From NCBI GenBank assembly GCA_015064665.1, contig SVRU01000076.1:1-13571 (forward strand): DNA of 13,571 nt, given 5' to 3'. Numbering within the stretch: position 1 is the first letter of the stretch; each line of letters starts with the position of its first letter. This document shows positions 1 through 7,732 of the stretch, one piece after another. Origin of the DNA: Oscillospiraceae bacterium. Its GTDB lineage: Bacteria; Bacillota_A; Clostridia; Oscillospirales; CAG-272. A program made the position numbers and the translations under genes. The notes under the pieces are model-generated. The model was not told where the DNA came from, searched no databases, and saw only the letters and a program-made list of their open reading frames with translations.

Positions 1-1405
1 CCGATCCCATACCTGCGATGATGGTTTGTCCGGTTTCATCGTCGGTGTAGGTTCTGAAGGTGGGATCCTCTTCAGCAAGCTTTGCAAGAGCAATACCCAT
101 CTTCTCCTGACCTGCCTTCGTCTTAGGCTCGATAGCCTGACGAATAACGGGCTCGGGGAATACCATGGACTCAAGAATGATAGGATTCTTCTCATCGCAG
201 AAGGTATCACCGGTCGTAGTGTTCTTTACACCGACAACGGCGGCGATATCACCTGCGTAGCAAACGTCGATATCAGCTCTCTCGTTTGCGTGCATCTGAA
301 GAATACGTCCGAATCTTTCGTCTGAATCCTTGGTGGAGTTGTAGACCGCAGTACCCTTCTGGACTGAGCCGGAATAAACTCTGAAGAAACAGAGCTTACC
401 GACGAAGGGGTCGGTCATGATCTTGAATGCAAGAGCGGAGAAAGGCTCGTCGTCACTTGCATGACGGCAATCCTCGGCACCCGTGTCGGGATTTACGCCC
501 TTGATTGCTTCGATATCCGTGGGAGCGGGCATATACTCAACGATATTGTCGAGAAGCTTCTGAACTCCCTTGTTTTTATAAGAGGTACCGCAGCAAACGG
601 GAATAATATCGTTTGCGATAGTAGCTCTTCGAAGAGCCGCTTTGAGTTCCGAGGCGGAAATCTCTTCTTCCATGATATAACGTTCCATAAGCGCCTCATC
701 CGTTTCGCAAATGGACTCAACCATGTTCTTACGGTACTCTTCTGCCATTTCCTTCATATCATCGGGAATCTCTTCAACTCTCATGTCTTTACCAAGGTCG
801 TCGTAATAAACGTCAGCCTTCATCTCCATGAGATCGATAATTCCGCGGAAGGAACCTTCTGCGCCGATGGGAAGCTGCACGGGAACTGCGTTCGCGCGAA
901 GTCTGTCCTTAATCATCTTAACAACGCGGAAGAAATCCGCACCCATAATGTCCATCTTGTTGATATAGCACATTCTGGGAACTTTATACTCATTAGCCTG
1001 GTTCCAAACGGTTTCCGTCTGGGGCTCAACGCCGCCCTTTGCGCAAAGAACGGTTACCGAGCCGTCGAGAACTCTGAGAGATCTCTGAACCTCAACTGTA
1101 AAGTCAACGTGGCCGGGGGTATCGATGATGTTGATTCTGTACTTGTTAGCCTTTGCAGCCGCCTCATCTTTCTGATACTCGGTGGGAACCCAATAGCAAG
1201 TAGTAGCAGCAGAGGTAATGGTTATTCCGCGCTCCTGCTCCTGAGCCATCCAGTCCATCGTTGCACCACCGTCGTGGGTTTCGCCCATACGGTGAGTTTT
1301 ACCGGTATAAAAAAGGATTCTTTCGGTTGTGGTAGTTTTACCAGCGTCGATATGTGCCATTATACCAATATTTCTGGTATGTTCAAGCGAATATTCTCTA
1401 GGCAT
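1..1405 (-). CDS. fusA: Elongation factor G, N-terminal two thirds (partial)
   Basis: EF-G is the cytoplasmic GTPase that drives ribosomal translocation and, with ribosome recycling factor, splits ribosomes. The gene starts at ATG 1405 ([14 protein letters not shown]) after an AAGGAG site 8 nt upstream, and leaves the window at base 1 after 468 codons of the usual 690-700. The G motifs are all visible: [12 protein letters not shown] (P-loop), ERGITI (switch I end), DTPGHVDF (switch II), [10 protein letters not shown] (NKxD), and [12 protein letters not shown] in the G5 position. Domain II begins near [18 protein letters not shown], and the visible part ends in the domain III region ([16 protein letters not shown]). 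It lies 25 nt downstream of rpsG and is third in the str operon. Nothing suggests a tetracycline-protection-type paralogue; the str context supports housekeeping EF-G. Confidence 0.97.
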   Translation of the reverse strand, partial: MPREYSLEHTRNIGIMAHIDAGKTTTTERILFYTGKTHRMGETHDGGATMDWMAQEQERGITITSAATTCYWVPTEYQKDEAAAKANKYRINIIDTPGHVDFTVEVQRSLRVLDGSVTVLCAKGGVEPQTETVWNQANEYKVPRMCYINKMDIMGADFFRVVKMIKDRLRANAVPVQLPIGAEGSFRGIIDLMEMKADVYYDDLGKDMRVEEIPDDMKEMAEEYRKNMVESICETDEALMERYIMEEEISASELKAALRRATIANDIIPVCCGTSYKNKGVQKLLDNIVEYMPAPTDIEAIKGVNPDTGAEDCRHASDDEPFSALAFKIMTDPFVGKLCFFRVYSGSVQKGTAVYNSTKDSDERFGRILQMHANERADIDVCYAGDIAAVVGVKNTTTGDTFCDEKNPIILESMVFPEPVIRQAIEPKTKAGQEKMGIALAKLAEEDPTFRTYTDDETGQTIIAGMGS

Positions 1406-1430
1406 TGAAATTTCTCCTTAATTATAACGA

Positions 1431-1901
1431 TTAGAATCTGTAGTGAGCAAAAGCCTTGTTTGCTTCTGCCATCTTGTGGGTGTCTTCCTTCTTCTTGAAA
1501 GCTCCGCCCATACCGGCTTTGGCATCCATGATCTCTGCAGCGAGTCTTTCAGCCATAGTCTTTTCACCGCGGGCTCTGGAATAGTTAATGATCCAACGAA
1601 GACCCAAAGTCTGTCTGCGCTCTGCGCGAACCTCCATGGGTACCTGGTAGTTAGAACCGCCGACACGGCGAGCCTTAACCTCGAGCACGGGCATTACGTT
1701 TTCAAGAGCTGCTACGAATACGTCAAGTGCGTTTTCGCCGCTCTTTGCTTCGATCATTGCGAATGCATCGTAAACAATCTTCTGAGCAACGCCTTTCTTA
1801 CCGTCCAGCATAATATTGTTAACAAGCTTAGTTACAAGCTTGGAGTTGTAAAGCGGATCCGGCAATACGTCTCTCTTGGAAATTTGACCTCTTCTAGGCA
1901 C
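1431..1901 (-). CDS. rpsG: 30S ribosomal protein S7 (GTG start)
   Basis: S7 is the primary 16S rRNA-binding protein that nucleates assembly of the 30S head and contacts E-site tRNA and mRNA. The product is 156 residues, the usual bacterial length, starting (M/V)[15 protein letters not shown] and carrying the conserved stretches [34 protein letters not shown] and FAHYRF. I place the start at GTG 1901. An ATG at 1919 is in frame and upstream, but it directly precedes the AAGGAGGG ribosome binding site (1909-1916), which sits 7 nt before the GTG; using that ATG would add six non-conserved residues. The gene follows rpsL after a 140 nt spacer and precedes fusA by 25 nt. In E. coli, S7 represses this operon by binding the rpsL-rpsG spacer; whether that applies here is not known. 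Confidence 0.97.
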   Translation of the reverse strand: MPRRGQISKRDVLPDPLYNSKLVTKLVNNIMLDGKKGVAQKIVYDAFAMIEAKSGENALDVFVAALENVMPVLEVKARRVGGSNYQVPMEVRAERRQTLGLRWIINYSRARGEKTMAERLAAEIMDAKAGMGGAFKKKEDTHKMAEANKAFAHYRF

Positions 1902-2041
1902 TGTACTTCCCTCCTTCATTAAAATTATGATATCATAGGTACTCGAATATTAAATTCGTTAGTGCTCGTTTTGCGATTTATATAAAGAAAATCTATACCA
2001 TCACAGCACGTGAGCACAATGTTGTCCGAAAATGTACCTGA
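1902..2041 (-). promoter_or_regulatory. rpsL-rpsG intercistronic spacer with possible control structures
   Basis: This 140 nt spacer is long for tightly linked ribosomal genes. On the mRNA strand it can form a small hairpin, CGAAT-TTAAT-ATTCG (1944-1958), which ACT/AGT pairing extends across a two-base bulge. A 12 bp perfect palindrome, TATGATATCATA (1926-1937), lies just upstream of the rpsG ribosome binding site. A weak extended -10-like sequence, TGGTATAGA, is also present farther upstream. In E. coli the equivalent spacer is the S7 autoregulatory target. I see no clear copy of that structure, so a role in S7 feedback or as an internal promoter is only inferred. Confidence 0.35.
1909..1916 (-). 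promoter_or_regulatory. Ribosome binding site that sets the rpsG GTG start
   Basis: On the minus strand this reads AAGGAGGG, an almost complete anti-16S match, followed by 7 nt and then GTG at 1901. The in-frame ATG at 1917-1919 abuts it on the upstream side and so has this site inside its own coding sequence, which makes that ATG an unlikely start. Confidence 0.9.
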
Positions 2042-2455
2042 TTATTTCTTCGGACGCTTTGCTCCGTACTTGGAGCGGCTCTGCTTACGGTTTGCAACAC
2101 CCTGAGTATCGAGCGTACCGCGAATTACGTGGTAACGTACACCGGGCAAGTCACGAACACGTCCGCCACGGATAAGAACGACCGAGTGCTCCTGAAGGTT
2201 GTGACCGATACCGGGAATGTAGGATGTAGCTTCCATTCCGTTAGTGAGTCTTACTCTGGCGATCTTACGAAGAGCCGAGTTAGGCTTCTTGGGGGTTACG
2301 GTTGTAACCTTGGTGCAAACGCCTCTCTTCTGGGGCGCGCTAAGGTCCGTCTGCTTGTTCTTAAGAGAGTTAAGACCCTTCTGAAGAACGGGGGACTTGG
2401 ACTTATAAGTCTTGTCCGTACGACCTTGTTTTACGAGCTGGTTAAAGGTTGGCAT
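2042..2455 (-). CDS. rpsL: 30S ribosomal protein S12 (Arg at the streptomycin site)
   Basis: S12 sits in the 30S decoding centre and helps set translational fidelity. The product is 137 residues, starting [12 protein letters not shown], with the insertion typical of Gram-positive S12 (around [16 protein letters not shown]). Conserved motifs include [21 protein letters not shown] (Lys56, equivalent to E. coli K43), [10 protein letters not shown] and the C-terminal [11 protein letters not shown]. The start is ATG 2455, 5 nt after AAGGAGGA (2461-2468); a TTG-initiated extension to 2473 would contain that site and is unlikely. Residue 101 is Arg (codon CGT at 2153-2155) in [13 protein letters not shown], where most bacteria have Lys. 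Lys-to-Arg here (E. coli K88, B. subtilis K101) is a known streptomycin-resistance change. It is the first gene of the str operon. Confidence 0.98.
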   Translation of the reverse strand: MPTFNQLVKQGRTDKTYKSKSPVLQKGLNSLKNKQTDLSAPQKRGVCTKVTTVTPKKPNSALRKIARVRLTNGMEATSYIPGIGHNLQEHSVVLIRGGRVRDLPGVRYHVIRGTLDTQGVANRKQSRSKYGAKRPKK

Positions 2456-2469
2456 AATTTTCCTCCTTC

Positions 2470-2499
2470 TCAAAATATTACAAATCTACAAATGGGCAT
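2470..2499 (-). CDS. Possible 9-codon leader ORF of rpsL
   Basis: In the rpsL leader an ATG at 2499 opens a nine-codon frame, MPICRFVIF, ending with TGA at 2470-2472. It has its own Shine-Dalgarno-like AAGGGG (2505-2510) 5 nt upstream. Its stop lies directly against the rpsL ribosome binding site (2461-2468) and about 15 nt before the rpsL start, an arrangement that could couple the two. The frame is short enough to arise by chance. I do not know of a described leader peptide for rpsL. Confidence 0.3.
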   Translation of the reverse strand: MPICRFVIF

Positions 2500-2528
2500 A
2501 GTTACCCCTTTTATAGACTCGCTCCACT

Positions 2529-2557
2529 ATTGTAACACTTTAGGAGTGGTTTGTCAA
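2529..2557 (-). promoter_or_regulatory. Sigma-A promoter of the str operon
   Basis: On the minus strand there is a perfect -35 TTGACA (2552-2557), a 17 nt spacer and -10 TACAAT (2529-2534). Transcription would start near 2522, giving rpsL a leader of about 66 nt. The -35 lies only 29 bp beyond the stop codon of the upstream glycosyltransferase gene on the same strand. A CAATAG...CTATTG inverted repeat (about 2555-2585) overlaps the -35 but has a weak A/T-only interior. Confidence 0.88.
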
Positions 2558-2585
2558 TAGTTTTTAAAAAATATTTTTCTATTGT

Positions 2586-5153
2586 TTATTCATCTTTTCT
2601 TTTTATATTTAAACTTTCATCTAAATAACTGTTACATACGAAGCTGTCGGCGGGCGCAAGGGATCTGCTTTTTAAAACAACAACGTTAATTCCGCCCATA
2701 TTTAGCGAATACTCCATTTCTCCGACCTTAACCGACGATGTATTTCCGGCTTCAAACCCCGCGCTCACAACGTCGATATACTTGCGGCCAACCCTGTATG
2801 AGCACTCAATTTTGGATTTCGAGGCCGACTCGTACACAAAATCGCGTTTCATATCAACCACGGCAACGTAGGAATCGCGAAAACCTATCTTCATTGACAG
2901 ACCAAGATTTCCCCTCGCGTAAAATCCCGATATATATCTGCTTCCCTCATCCTTAAGGGACATGACTATTATTTTATTTTTGAATTTTTTCGGATTTGAA
3001 AAATATTCGTTTATATTCATCTTTTTCTCCGTTTGAAATTGATGCTTCGTGCTTTGTTTTTCCCTGCTTTTTATTATATAATTATTATTCTCATCTACCC
3101 TGCCGAGCAATCGGTTTTTGGCATATCTTATCTTTACCGGCACTCTCTTAAGAGCAGATGCCAAGCCGTAATTTTGCCAATGAAAAAAGAACTTACGTAT
3201 CATTCTGAACGGCCAGCTTGCAGGATTTTTTTTGCTCTCATGCTCTGAGTTTACAACCGTATAATGCTTCTGATTGCGGTTATTAATAAGATTTCGCCCG
3301 TGCGTGACGGAAACGTCGTTTTCAAACACCTTTTCTTTTTTGAACACGCATCTGAAATAATCAAGCAGTATATCTTCGTAAAACGGAGAATTTCGCGCGT
3401 ATTTCCAGAACTGCTCCGACAAAGCAAGCCCCCGCGTGTTCCACGGTTTATTGCCGGTAGTAAAATGAACTATTTTTATTTCGTCAAGCACCGAATACTT
3501 GTATTCAGCCGAATAGGCGCGGTTTCCCGTCTGAAAATTCCACTTTTCGTCAAGATAAACGCATCTGCCGTTGCAGGAAATATTGAGAACGTCCTGATCA
3601 GGGCAGGCAAGCGATCGATTGCCCGACAGCAAATCAAAGCAACGCTTCTTTATACTGTGCTTTTTAAACAGCTCGGTATCTATAATAAGCACCCCCGAAT
3701 TGAAATAGTCGTCGCAATTCATTCCGAGCCTGCCGGTTACGTACCTTCCCATATCGTCATCAAGCGGATTTTTAACGGCGCCGATTATTGCACCGTCGAG
3801 ATCTACTTTGAGAAATTCTGCAATATCGGAATTTATAACGGTATCGCAGTCGATATACAAAACCCTCTCATAATGCCAAAGAAGCTCGGCGATAAGAATA
3901 CGGTAATACATCTCCACGCTGAAATGCCCCTTTGAATACAATGGCAATCTGTTGACAAGGCATCCGACGTCAAGCCATCTTACGTGCATCCCCTCCCTTG
4001 CCGCGCAGCACGCCTTCAATCTGTCGATTTCCAAAAGCCCCGTGTGAAGAATATATACGTCGTAAAAGCAATCGGCAGCCGAATGTGCGGCAAGAGATTC
4101 AAGCGTCACCGAAAGATAAGGCAAGTATTTATCGTTGGTAGCCATAACTATCGGAACTTTTCTTCTTTTCTCTTCAAACGCCAGATACACGCTTTCCGAA
4201 AAGAACCGATAATAAAATCCAACAATATCTTTAGGGTCGGATATGCAGGTTACGTTGGTTTTGTCCATCCGTGTAAAAAAATCCGCCGTTTTCAGAAAAA
4301 CATCATACCTTTCGGACTTTTCCACCAGATTGCAAAACGAAACGAAATCAAGCACCGTAACCTTAAAAAACGCATCGCAAAGAGCTTTGTCGTCTCGGTT
4401 TATGAATCGAAGAGAGGAATTGTATGCATGTTTTCGGTTTTCAAGCTTTTCTGAATCATAGCTTCCGGTCAATGACGCGGTGTTGTTGATGCGGTAGTTT
4501 ATCAGGGTGGCGTCAAGCGTTACCAAGGACTTTGATTTTATAAGCGAAGAAAAATAAAAGGTTCTGTCGTTAGTAGAAAAAAGCTCGTCAAACAGAAGCC
4601 GATTTTCGATTATGAAATCCCGTCGGTATATTTTGTTCCAGGGAGCAACGTAGGACCACATAAAAAACTCTTTCTTATCCTCAAATTTCGTCCTTGAATA
4701 TCCGTATTCCCGTCGGTTGTAAAGCAATCGCTCCTCAAGATTTTCGAACATTTTTTTCTCGCTGACCTTGCCGCTTTTATCGTCGTAGGTATTAAAGTTA
4801 AAAAAACAGATATCCGCGCGAGTCTTGCCGATAAGCTCACCGAGAACGCCAAGAGCGTCTTCCTCAAGAAAATCGTCGGAATCCATGAAAAGCACGAAAT
4901 CCCCCACGGCTTTTGTAAGTCCGAAATTTCTTGCCGCGCCCGCGCCTTTATTTGAGGTGCTGAATACCCTTATATTTTTATTGCGTTTTTTGTATTCCGA
5001 GAGAATCGCCGGCGTTTTATCGCATGAGCCGTCGTCGACCGCAATTATCTCGTAATTGCGAAACGATTGGTTTAAAATACTGTCAAGACACTGTTTTATA
5101 TAATTTTCCTGATTATAACACGGAATTATTACCGATATATCGATTCGTTTCAT
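2586..5153 (-). CDS. GT2-GT8 fused glycosyltransferase with C-terminal ILEI-like domain
   Basis: This 855-residue protein appears to carry two sugar transferases and an accessory domain. Residues about 5-230 form a GT2 (GT-A) domain: VIIPCYNQE, IIAVDDGSCDKT, the metal/nucleotide motif DSDD (91-94) and APWNKIYRRDF. Residues about 333-600 form a GT8 domain: VPIVMATND, DCD (435-437), YFNSGVLIID (483-492), PDQDVLN and HFTTGNKPW (563-571), the usual GT8 C-terminal motif. A basic-aromatic stretch at 647-685 may touch the membrane. Residues about 720-850 carry KDEGS (734-738), GFRDSYVAVV (757-766), SAGFEAGNTSSVKVG and GINVVVL (821-827). These resemble the ILEI domain of animal FAM3 proteins and POMGnT1, but with the two halves in swapped order. 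The start has GGAGG 4-5 nt upstream. The gene diverges from the ABC-exporter operon with 91 bp between them, so it probably adds two linkages to the same surface glycan. Donors and acceptors cannot be read from sequence. The GT calls are firm; the ILEI call is moderate. Confidence 0.9.
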   Translation of the reverse strand: MKRIDISVIIPCYNQENYIKQCLDSILNQSFRNYEIIAVDDGSCDKTPAILSEYKKRNKNIRVFSTSNKGAGAARNFGLTKAVGDFVLFMDSDDFLEEDALGVLGELIGKTRADICFFNFNTYDDKSGKVSEKKMFENLEERLLYNRREYGYSRTKFEDKKEFFMWSYVAPWNKIYRRDFIIENRLLFDELFSTNDRTFYFSSLIKSKSLVTLDATLINYRINNTASLTGSYDSEKLENRKHAYNSSLRFINRDDKALCDAFFKVTVLDFVSFCNLVEKSERYDVFLKTADFFTRMDKTNVTCISDPKDIVGFYYRFFSESVYLAFEEKRRKVPIVMATNDKYLPYLSVTLESLAAHSAADCFYDVYILHTGLLEIDRLKACCAAREGMHVRWLDVGCLVNRLPLYSKGHFSVEMYYRILIAELLWHYERVLYIDCDTVINSDIAEFLKVDLDGAIIGAVKNPLDDDMGRYVTGRLGMNCDDYFNSGVLIIDTELFKKHSIKKRCFDLLSGNRSLACPDQDVLNISCNGRCVYLDEKWNFQTGNRAYSAEYKYSVLDEIKIVHFTTGNKPWNTRGLALSEQFWKYARNSPFYEDILLDYFRCVFKKEKVFENDVSVTHGRNLINNRNQKHYTVVNSEHESKKNPASWPFRMIRKFFFHWQNYGLASALKRVPVKIRYAKNRLLGRVDENNNYIIKSREKQSTKHQFQTEKKMNINEYFSNPKKFKNKIIVMSLKDEGSRYISGFYARGNLGLSMKIGFRDSYVAVVDMKRDFVYESASKSKIECSYRVGRKYIDVVSAGFEAGNTSSVKVGEMEYSLNMGGINVVVLKSRSLAPADSFVCNSYLDESLNIKRKDE

Positions 5154-5244
5154 TTTTCCTCCATAGCTCTGAAAATTAAGGACTACTCACAACAATTAAA
5201 ATTATTATGTGTAAAATGAGTAAAATTAAGCATATTAGGAAAAA

Positions 5245-6066
5245 ATGATGCTAGTTGACAATATACCGAAAAGGAATTATTACACTCATATGTTCAAACT
5301 CATTTTAAAACTTAAAGAGCGCGGCTTTCTTCTTTCGGAGCTTGTAAAGAGGGATTTCAAGAAGAAATACAAGCGCACCTACCTCGGCGTGCTATGGAGC
5401 CTGCTTTCACCGCTTCTGAGTCTCTTGATTATGACGCTGATATTCAAGAATTTTTTCGGCCGCTCGCAGCCTCACTATACAACCTATATTTTTTGCGGAA
5501 ACATTGTTTTCTCCTTTTTCACCGACTCTACCTCGGGCGGAATGGCCTCGCTCGTTGGAAATGCAGACATATTTTCAAAAATTAACCTGCCGAAATATCT
5601 CTTTCTCTTCTCGAAAAACATTTCTTCTCTTATAAATTTCGGACTTACACTTGTAGTATTTTTTCTTTTCTGCATTATTGACAAAATTACGTTCGGTTGG
5701 GTATTTTTCGCTCTTATCATTCCGATTTTTTGCCTTGTTATATTCAATCTTGGAGTCGGACTTATCCTGTCGGCACTTTTTGTTTTCTTCCGCGATATGC
5801 AGTATCTTTGGGGTGTATTTACAACACTTCTCATGTACATGTCGGCAATTTTTTATACCGTAGATAATTTTTCGGAGAAAATACAGTTGCTTTTCAACTT
5901 TAATCCCGTATACGTTTATATCAGGTATTTCAGACTCGTTGTAATCGACGGCAGATTTCCCTCACCCGAGTTTAATATTCTTGCTCTCGCATATGCCGTT
6001 TTATCATTTGCCGTCGGAGCGCTCATTTACAAGAAATACAATCATAAATTTATTTATTACGTGTAA
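5245..6066 (+). CDS. ABC-2 polysaccharide exporter permease (Wzm/TagG type)
   Basis: This is the membrane half of an ABC exporter that carries a lipid-linked polysaccharide or teichoic-acid-like chain across the cytoplasmic membrane. The 273-residue product has a basic amphipathic N-terminus (ELVKRDFKKKYKRTYLG), typical of the Wzm/TagG gate helix, then about six membrane segments (roughly 47-67, 80-92, 129-145, 152-180, 188-209, 243-262). Family motifs include YLGVLWSLLSPLL, FFRDMQYLWGVF and NPVYVYIRYFR. I kept ATG 5245, which has AGGA (5237-5240) upstream; the second ATG at 5248 would suit that site equally, and Met16 (5290) is a less likely alternative. It is the first of four plus-strand genes, with the matching ATPase 33 bp downstream. 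The substrate is not determinable from sequence. Confidence 0.93.
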   Translation: MMLVDNIPKRNYYTHMFKLILKLKERGFLLSELVKRDFKKKYKRTYLGVLWSLLSPLLSLLIMTLIFKNFFGRSQPHYTTYIFCGNIVFSFFTDSTSGGMASLVGNADIFSKINLPKYLFLFSKNISSLINFGLTLVVFFLFCIIDKITFGWVFFALIIPIFCLVIFNLGVGLILSALFVFFRDMQYLWGVFTTLLMYMSAIFYTVDNFSEKIQLLFNFNPVYVYIRYFRLVVIDGRFPSPEFNILALAYAVLSFAVGALIYKKYNHKFIYYV

Positions 6067-6099
6067 ATTTTCCCTCAAAGCTACGAAAGGAAAAAACGC

Positions 6100-6870
6100 A
6101 TGAATCACACCTCTCCAATTCTCGCTTGCAAAGACGTTTCCATTCGTTACATGGCGGGGGATTTCAAGGAAATCGGAATAAAGGAATATATAATCCGAAA
6201 AATCACGCGCAACTATAAAACTCATGAATTCTGGGCAGACAGACACATTACCTTCTCGATAAACCGCGGTGACATGCTCGGTATTATAGGAACGAACGGT
6301 GCCGGAAAATCGACCCTGCTCAAAGCAATATCCGGAATCATGATACCCACCGAGGGAGAGGTTTTCTGTGGCGGAAAAATCGCGGCATTGCTTGAGCTCG
6401 GTTCGGGATTTGACGGAGATCTTTCGGTCAAAGAAAACACTTATCTCAGAGGAGCAATGCTCGGGTACACAAAAAAATTTATGGATAACACCTATCTGGA
6501 TATACTTGAGTTTGCCGAACTTTCGGAATTCGAGGACAGAGCCTTCAAGCAGCTCTCCTCGGGAATGAAATCCCGTCTTGCCTTTTCTATTGCTTCGCTC
6601 GTAAATCCAGATATACTTATTCTCGACGAGGTTCTTTCGGTCGGTGACGGAGCGTTCAAAGAAAAGAGCGAGGCAAAAATGAAATCAATTATTTGCAGCG
6701 GTGCAACAACAATCCTGGTCTCCCATTCGATTAATCAGGTGCGCTCAATGTGCAACAAAATACTGTGGCTTGATCACGGCAGACAAATAGCATTCGGAGA
6801 TAATGCGGAGAAAATTTGCGGCGCATATGAAAATTTCCTTTCGACAAAAATTCTCCCGACCGAGATATGA
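6100..6870 (+). CDS. ABC polysaccharide exporter ATPase (Wzt/TagH type, no C-terminal domain)
   Basis: This is the nucleotide-binding subunit that powers export through the adjoining permease. The 256-residue product shows Walker A GTNGAGKST (64-72), a signature LSSGMKSR (152-159), Walker B ILILDE (172-177), D-loop SVGD and switch His209 (LVSHS). The region ahead of Walker A (IKEYIIRKITRNYKTHEFWA) and the LLELGSGF...VKENTYLRG segment are characteristic of the polysaccharide and teichoic-acid export subfamily. The protein ends soon after the nucleotide-binding domain, so it lacks the carbohydrate-binding C-terminal domain of E. coli O8/O9a Wzt. Export is therefore probably not gated by a terminal sugar modification, as with TagH- or KpsT-like transporters. 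AAAGGA (6086-6091) precedes the start, and the stop lies 8 nt before the next start. Confidence 0.95.
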   Translation: MNHTSPILACKDVSIRYMAGDFKEIGIKEYIIRKITRNYKTHEFWADRHITFSINRGDMLGIIGTNGAGKSTLLKAISGIMIPTEGEVFCGGKIAALLELGSGFDGDLSVKENTYLRGAMLGYTKKFMDNTYLDILEFAELSEFEDRAFKQLSSGMKSRLAFSIASLVNPDILILDEVLSVGDGAFKEKSEAKMKSIICSGATTILVSHSINQVRSMCNKILWLDHGRQIAFGDNAEKICGAYENFLSTKILPTEI

Positions 6871-6878
6871 GGAGCGAT

Positions 6879-7697
6879 ATGCCGAGATTATCAGTTATAA
6901 CAGGTGCATACAATGCCAATGAATGCCCTCATTTCAGAAAATCCATTGAGAGCATTTTGAATCAGAGCTTTACGGATTTTGAGTTTATAATCTGCGACGA
7001 CGGCTCAACGGATAACACGCTTGAAATACTTAAGAAATACGCACAGGCCGACAGCCGATTAATAATTTTACAAAACGATAAAAATCTCGGACTTGCCCCC
7101 ACACTCAACAGATGTATTGAAGCAGCGCAGGGAGAGTATATTGCCCGACACGACTGTGATGATTTCAGCGCATCGACAAGATTTGAAAAGCAGATAAGCT
7201 ATCTTGATTCTCATCCCAAAACGGCAATACTAGGAACAAGCATATACCTATTTGACGAAAACGGAGTGCAGAGCAAGGAAACAATGCCCGAAAGGGTGAG
7301 TCCAAAAGACTTCTTTTTCAACAACCCCTACAAGCACGGAACGGTTATTTTTAAACGCTCGGCGCTTTTGCGTGCAGGCGGATACAGTACGGAGAAAAGA
7401 TGTGTCAGAAACGAAGACTATGATTTATTTATGAGAATGCAGCTTTTCTCCGTCGGTGAAAACCTCAGCGAGCCTCTCTATTATTTCTTCGAAGACAAAA
7501 AAGCAATGAAACGAAGAAAATACAGATACCGGATTAATGAGACACTGGTTCGTTTTCGCGGATTCAAAAAGCTTGGACTTATGCCACGGGCGTTTCCGTA
7601 TGTAATAAAACCTTTAATTGTCGGACTGATTCCCCGTTTTTTGCTGAAAAGAATCCAAAGCAGGCGAAGGGCCAAACTTAATAAACGTAATCTTTAG
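6879..7697 (+). CDS. GT2 family glycosyltransferase
   Basis: This is a cytoplasmic, inverting GT-A glycosyltransferase, 272 residues long. It begins MPRLSVITGAYN, with IICDDGSTDNT (UDP-binding strand), the metal-binding DCDD (residues 92-95) in place of the commoner DxDD, a YKHGTVIFKRS acceptor-side segment and an NEDYDLFMRM motif that probably supplies the catalytic base region. The arrangement resembles capsule and exopolysaccharide GT2 enzymes. I chose ATG 6879, which has AGGAG (6870-6874) upstream and matches the family N-terminus. ATG 6867, overlapping the ATPase stop as ATGA, would add four residues and is possible through translational coupling. The C-terminus is hydrophobic then very basic (FLLKRIQSRRRAKLNKRNL), suggesting attachment to the inner membrane face. 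Sugar specificity is unknown. Confidence 0.93.
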   Translation: MPRLSVITGAYNANECPHFRKSIESILNQSFTDFEFIICDDGSTDNTLEILKKYAQADSRLIILQNDKNLGLAPTLNRCIEAAQGEYIARHDCDDFSASTRFEKQISYLDSHPKTAILGTSIYLFDENGVQSKETMPERVSPKDFFFNNPYKHGTVIFKRSALLRAGGYSTEKRCVRNEDYDLFMRMQLFSVGENLSEPLYYFFEDKKAMKRRKYRYRINETLVRFRGFKKLGLMPRAFPYVIKPLIVGLIPRFLLKRIQSRRRAKLNKRNL

Positions 7698-7732
7698 TTT
7701 ACAAAAAGCAAGAAAAAAGGAGGCTATATACA

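Noticed and set aside
461..1408. Long open frame on the plus strand opposite fusA (315 codons)
   Set aside because: It lies wholly antisense to unmistakable EF-G, has no ribosome binding site and encodes no recognisable domain; it results from fusA codon bias.
1443..1922. Plus-strand open frame opposite rpsG, and a similar one opposite rpsL (2129-2560)
   Set aside because: Both are antisense to highly conserved ribosomal protein genes and show no protein-like composition of their own.
3264..3935. Plus-strand frame of 223 codons opposite the GT8 domain
   Set aside because: It is a shadow of the GT8 coding sequence, with no start signal and no known motifs.
5255..5283. TTGACA, 17 nt, TATTAC inside the start of the permease gene
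   Set aside because: The -35 is perfect, but the -10 is 4/6 and the transcript would begin at the internal Met16 codon with no leader. It is probably coincidental, though it cannot be excluded as the operon promoter because the 5154-5244 gap shows no better one.
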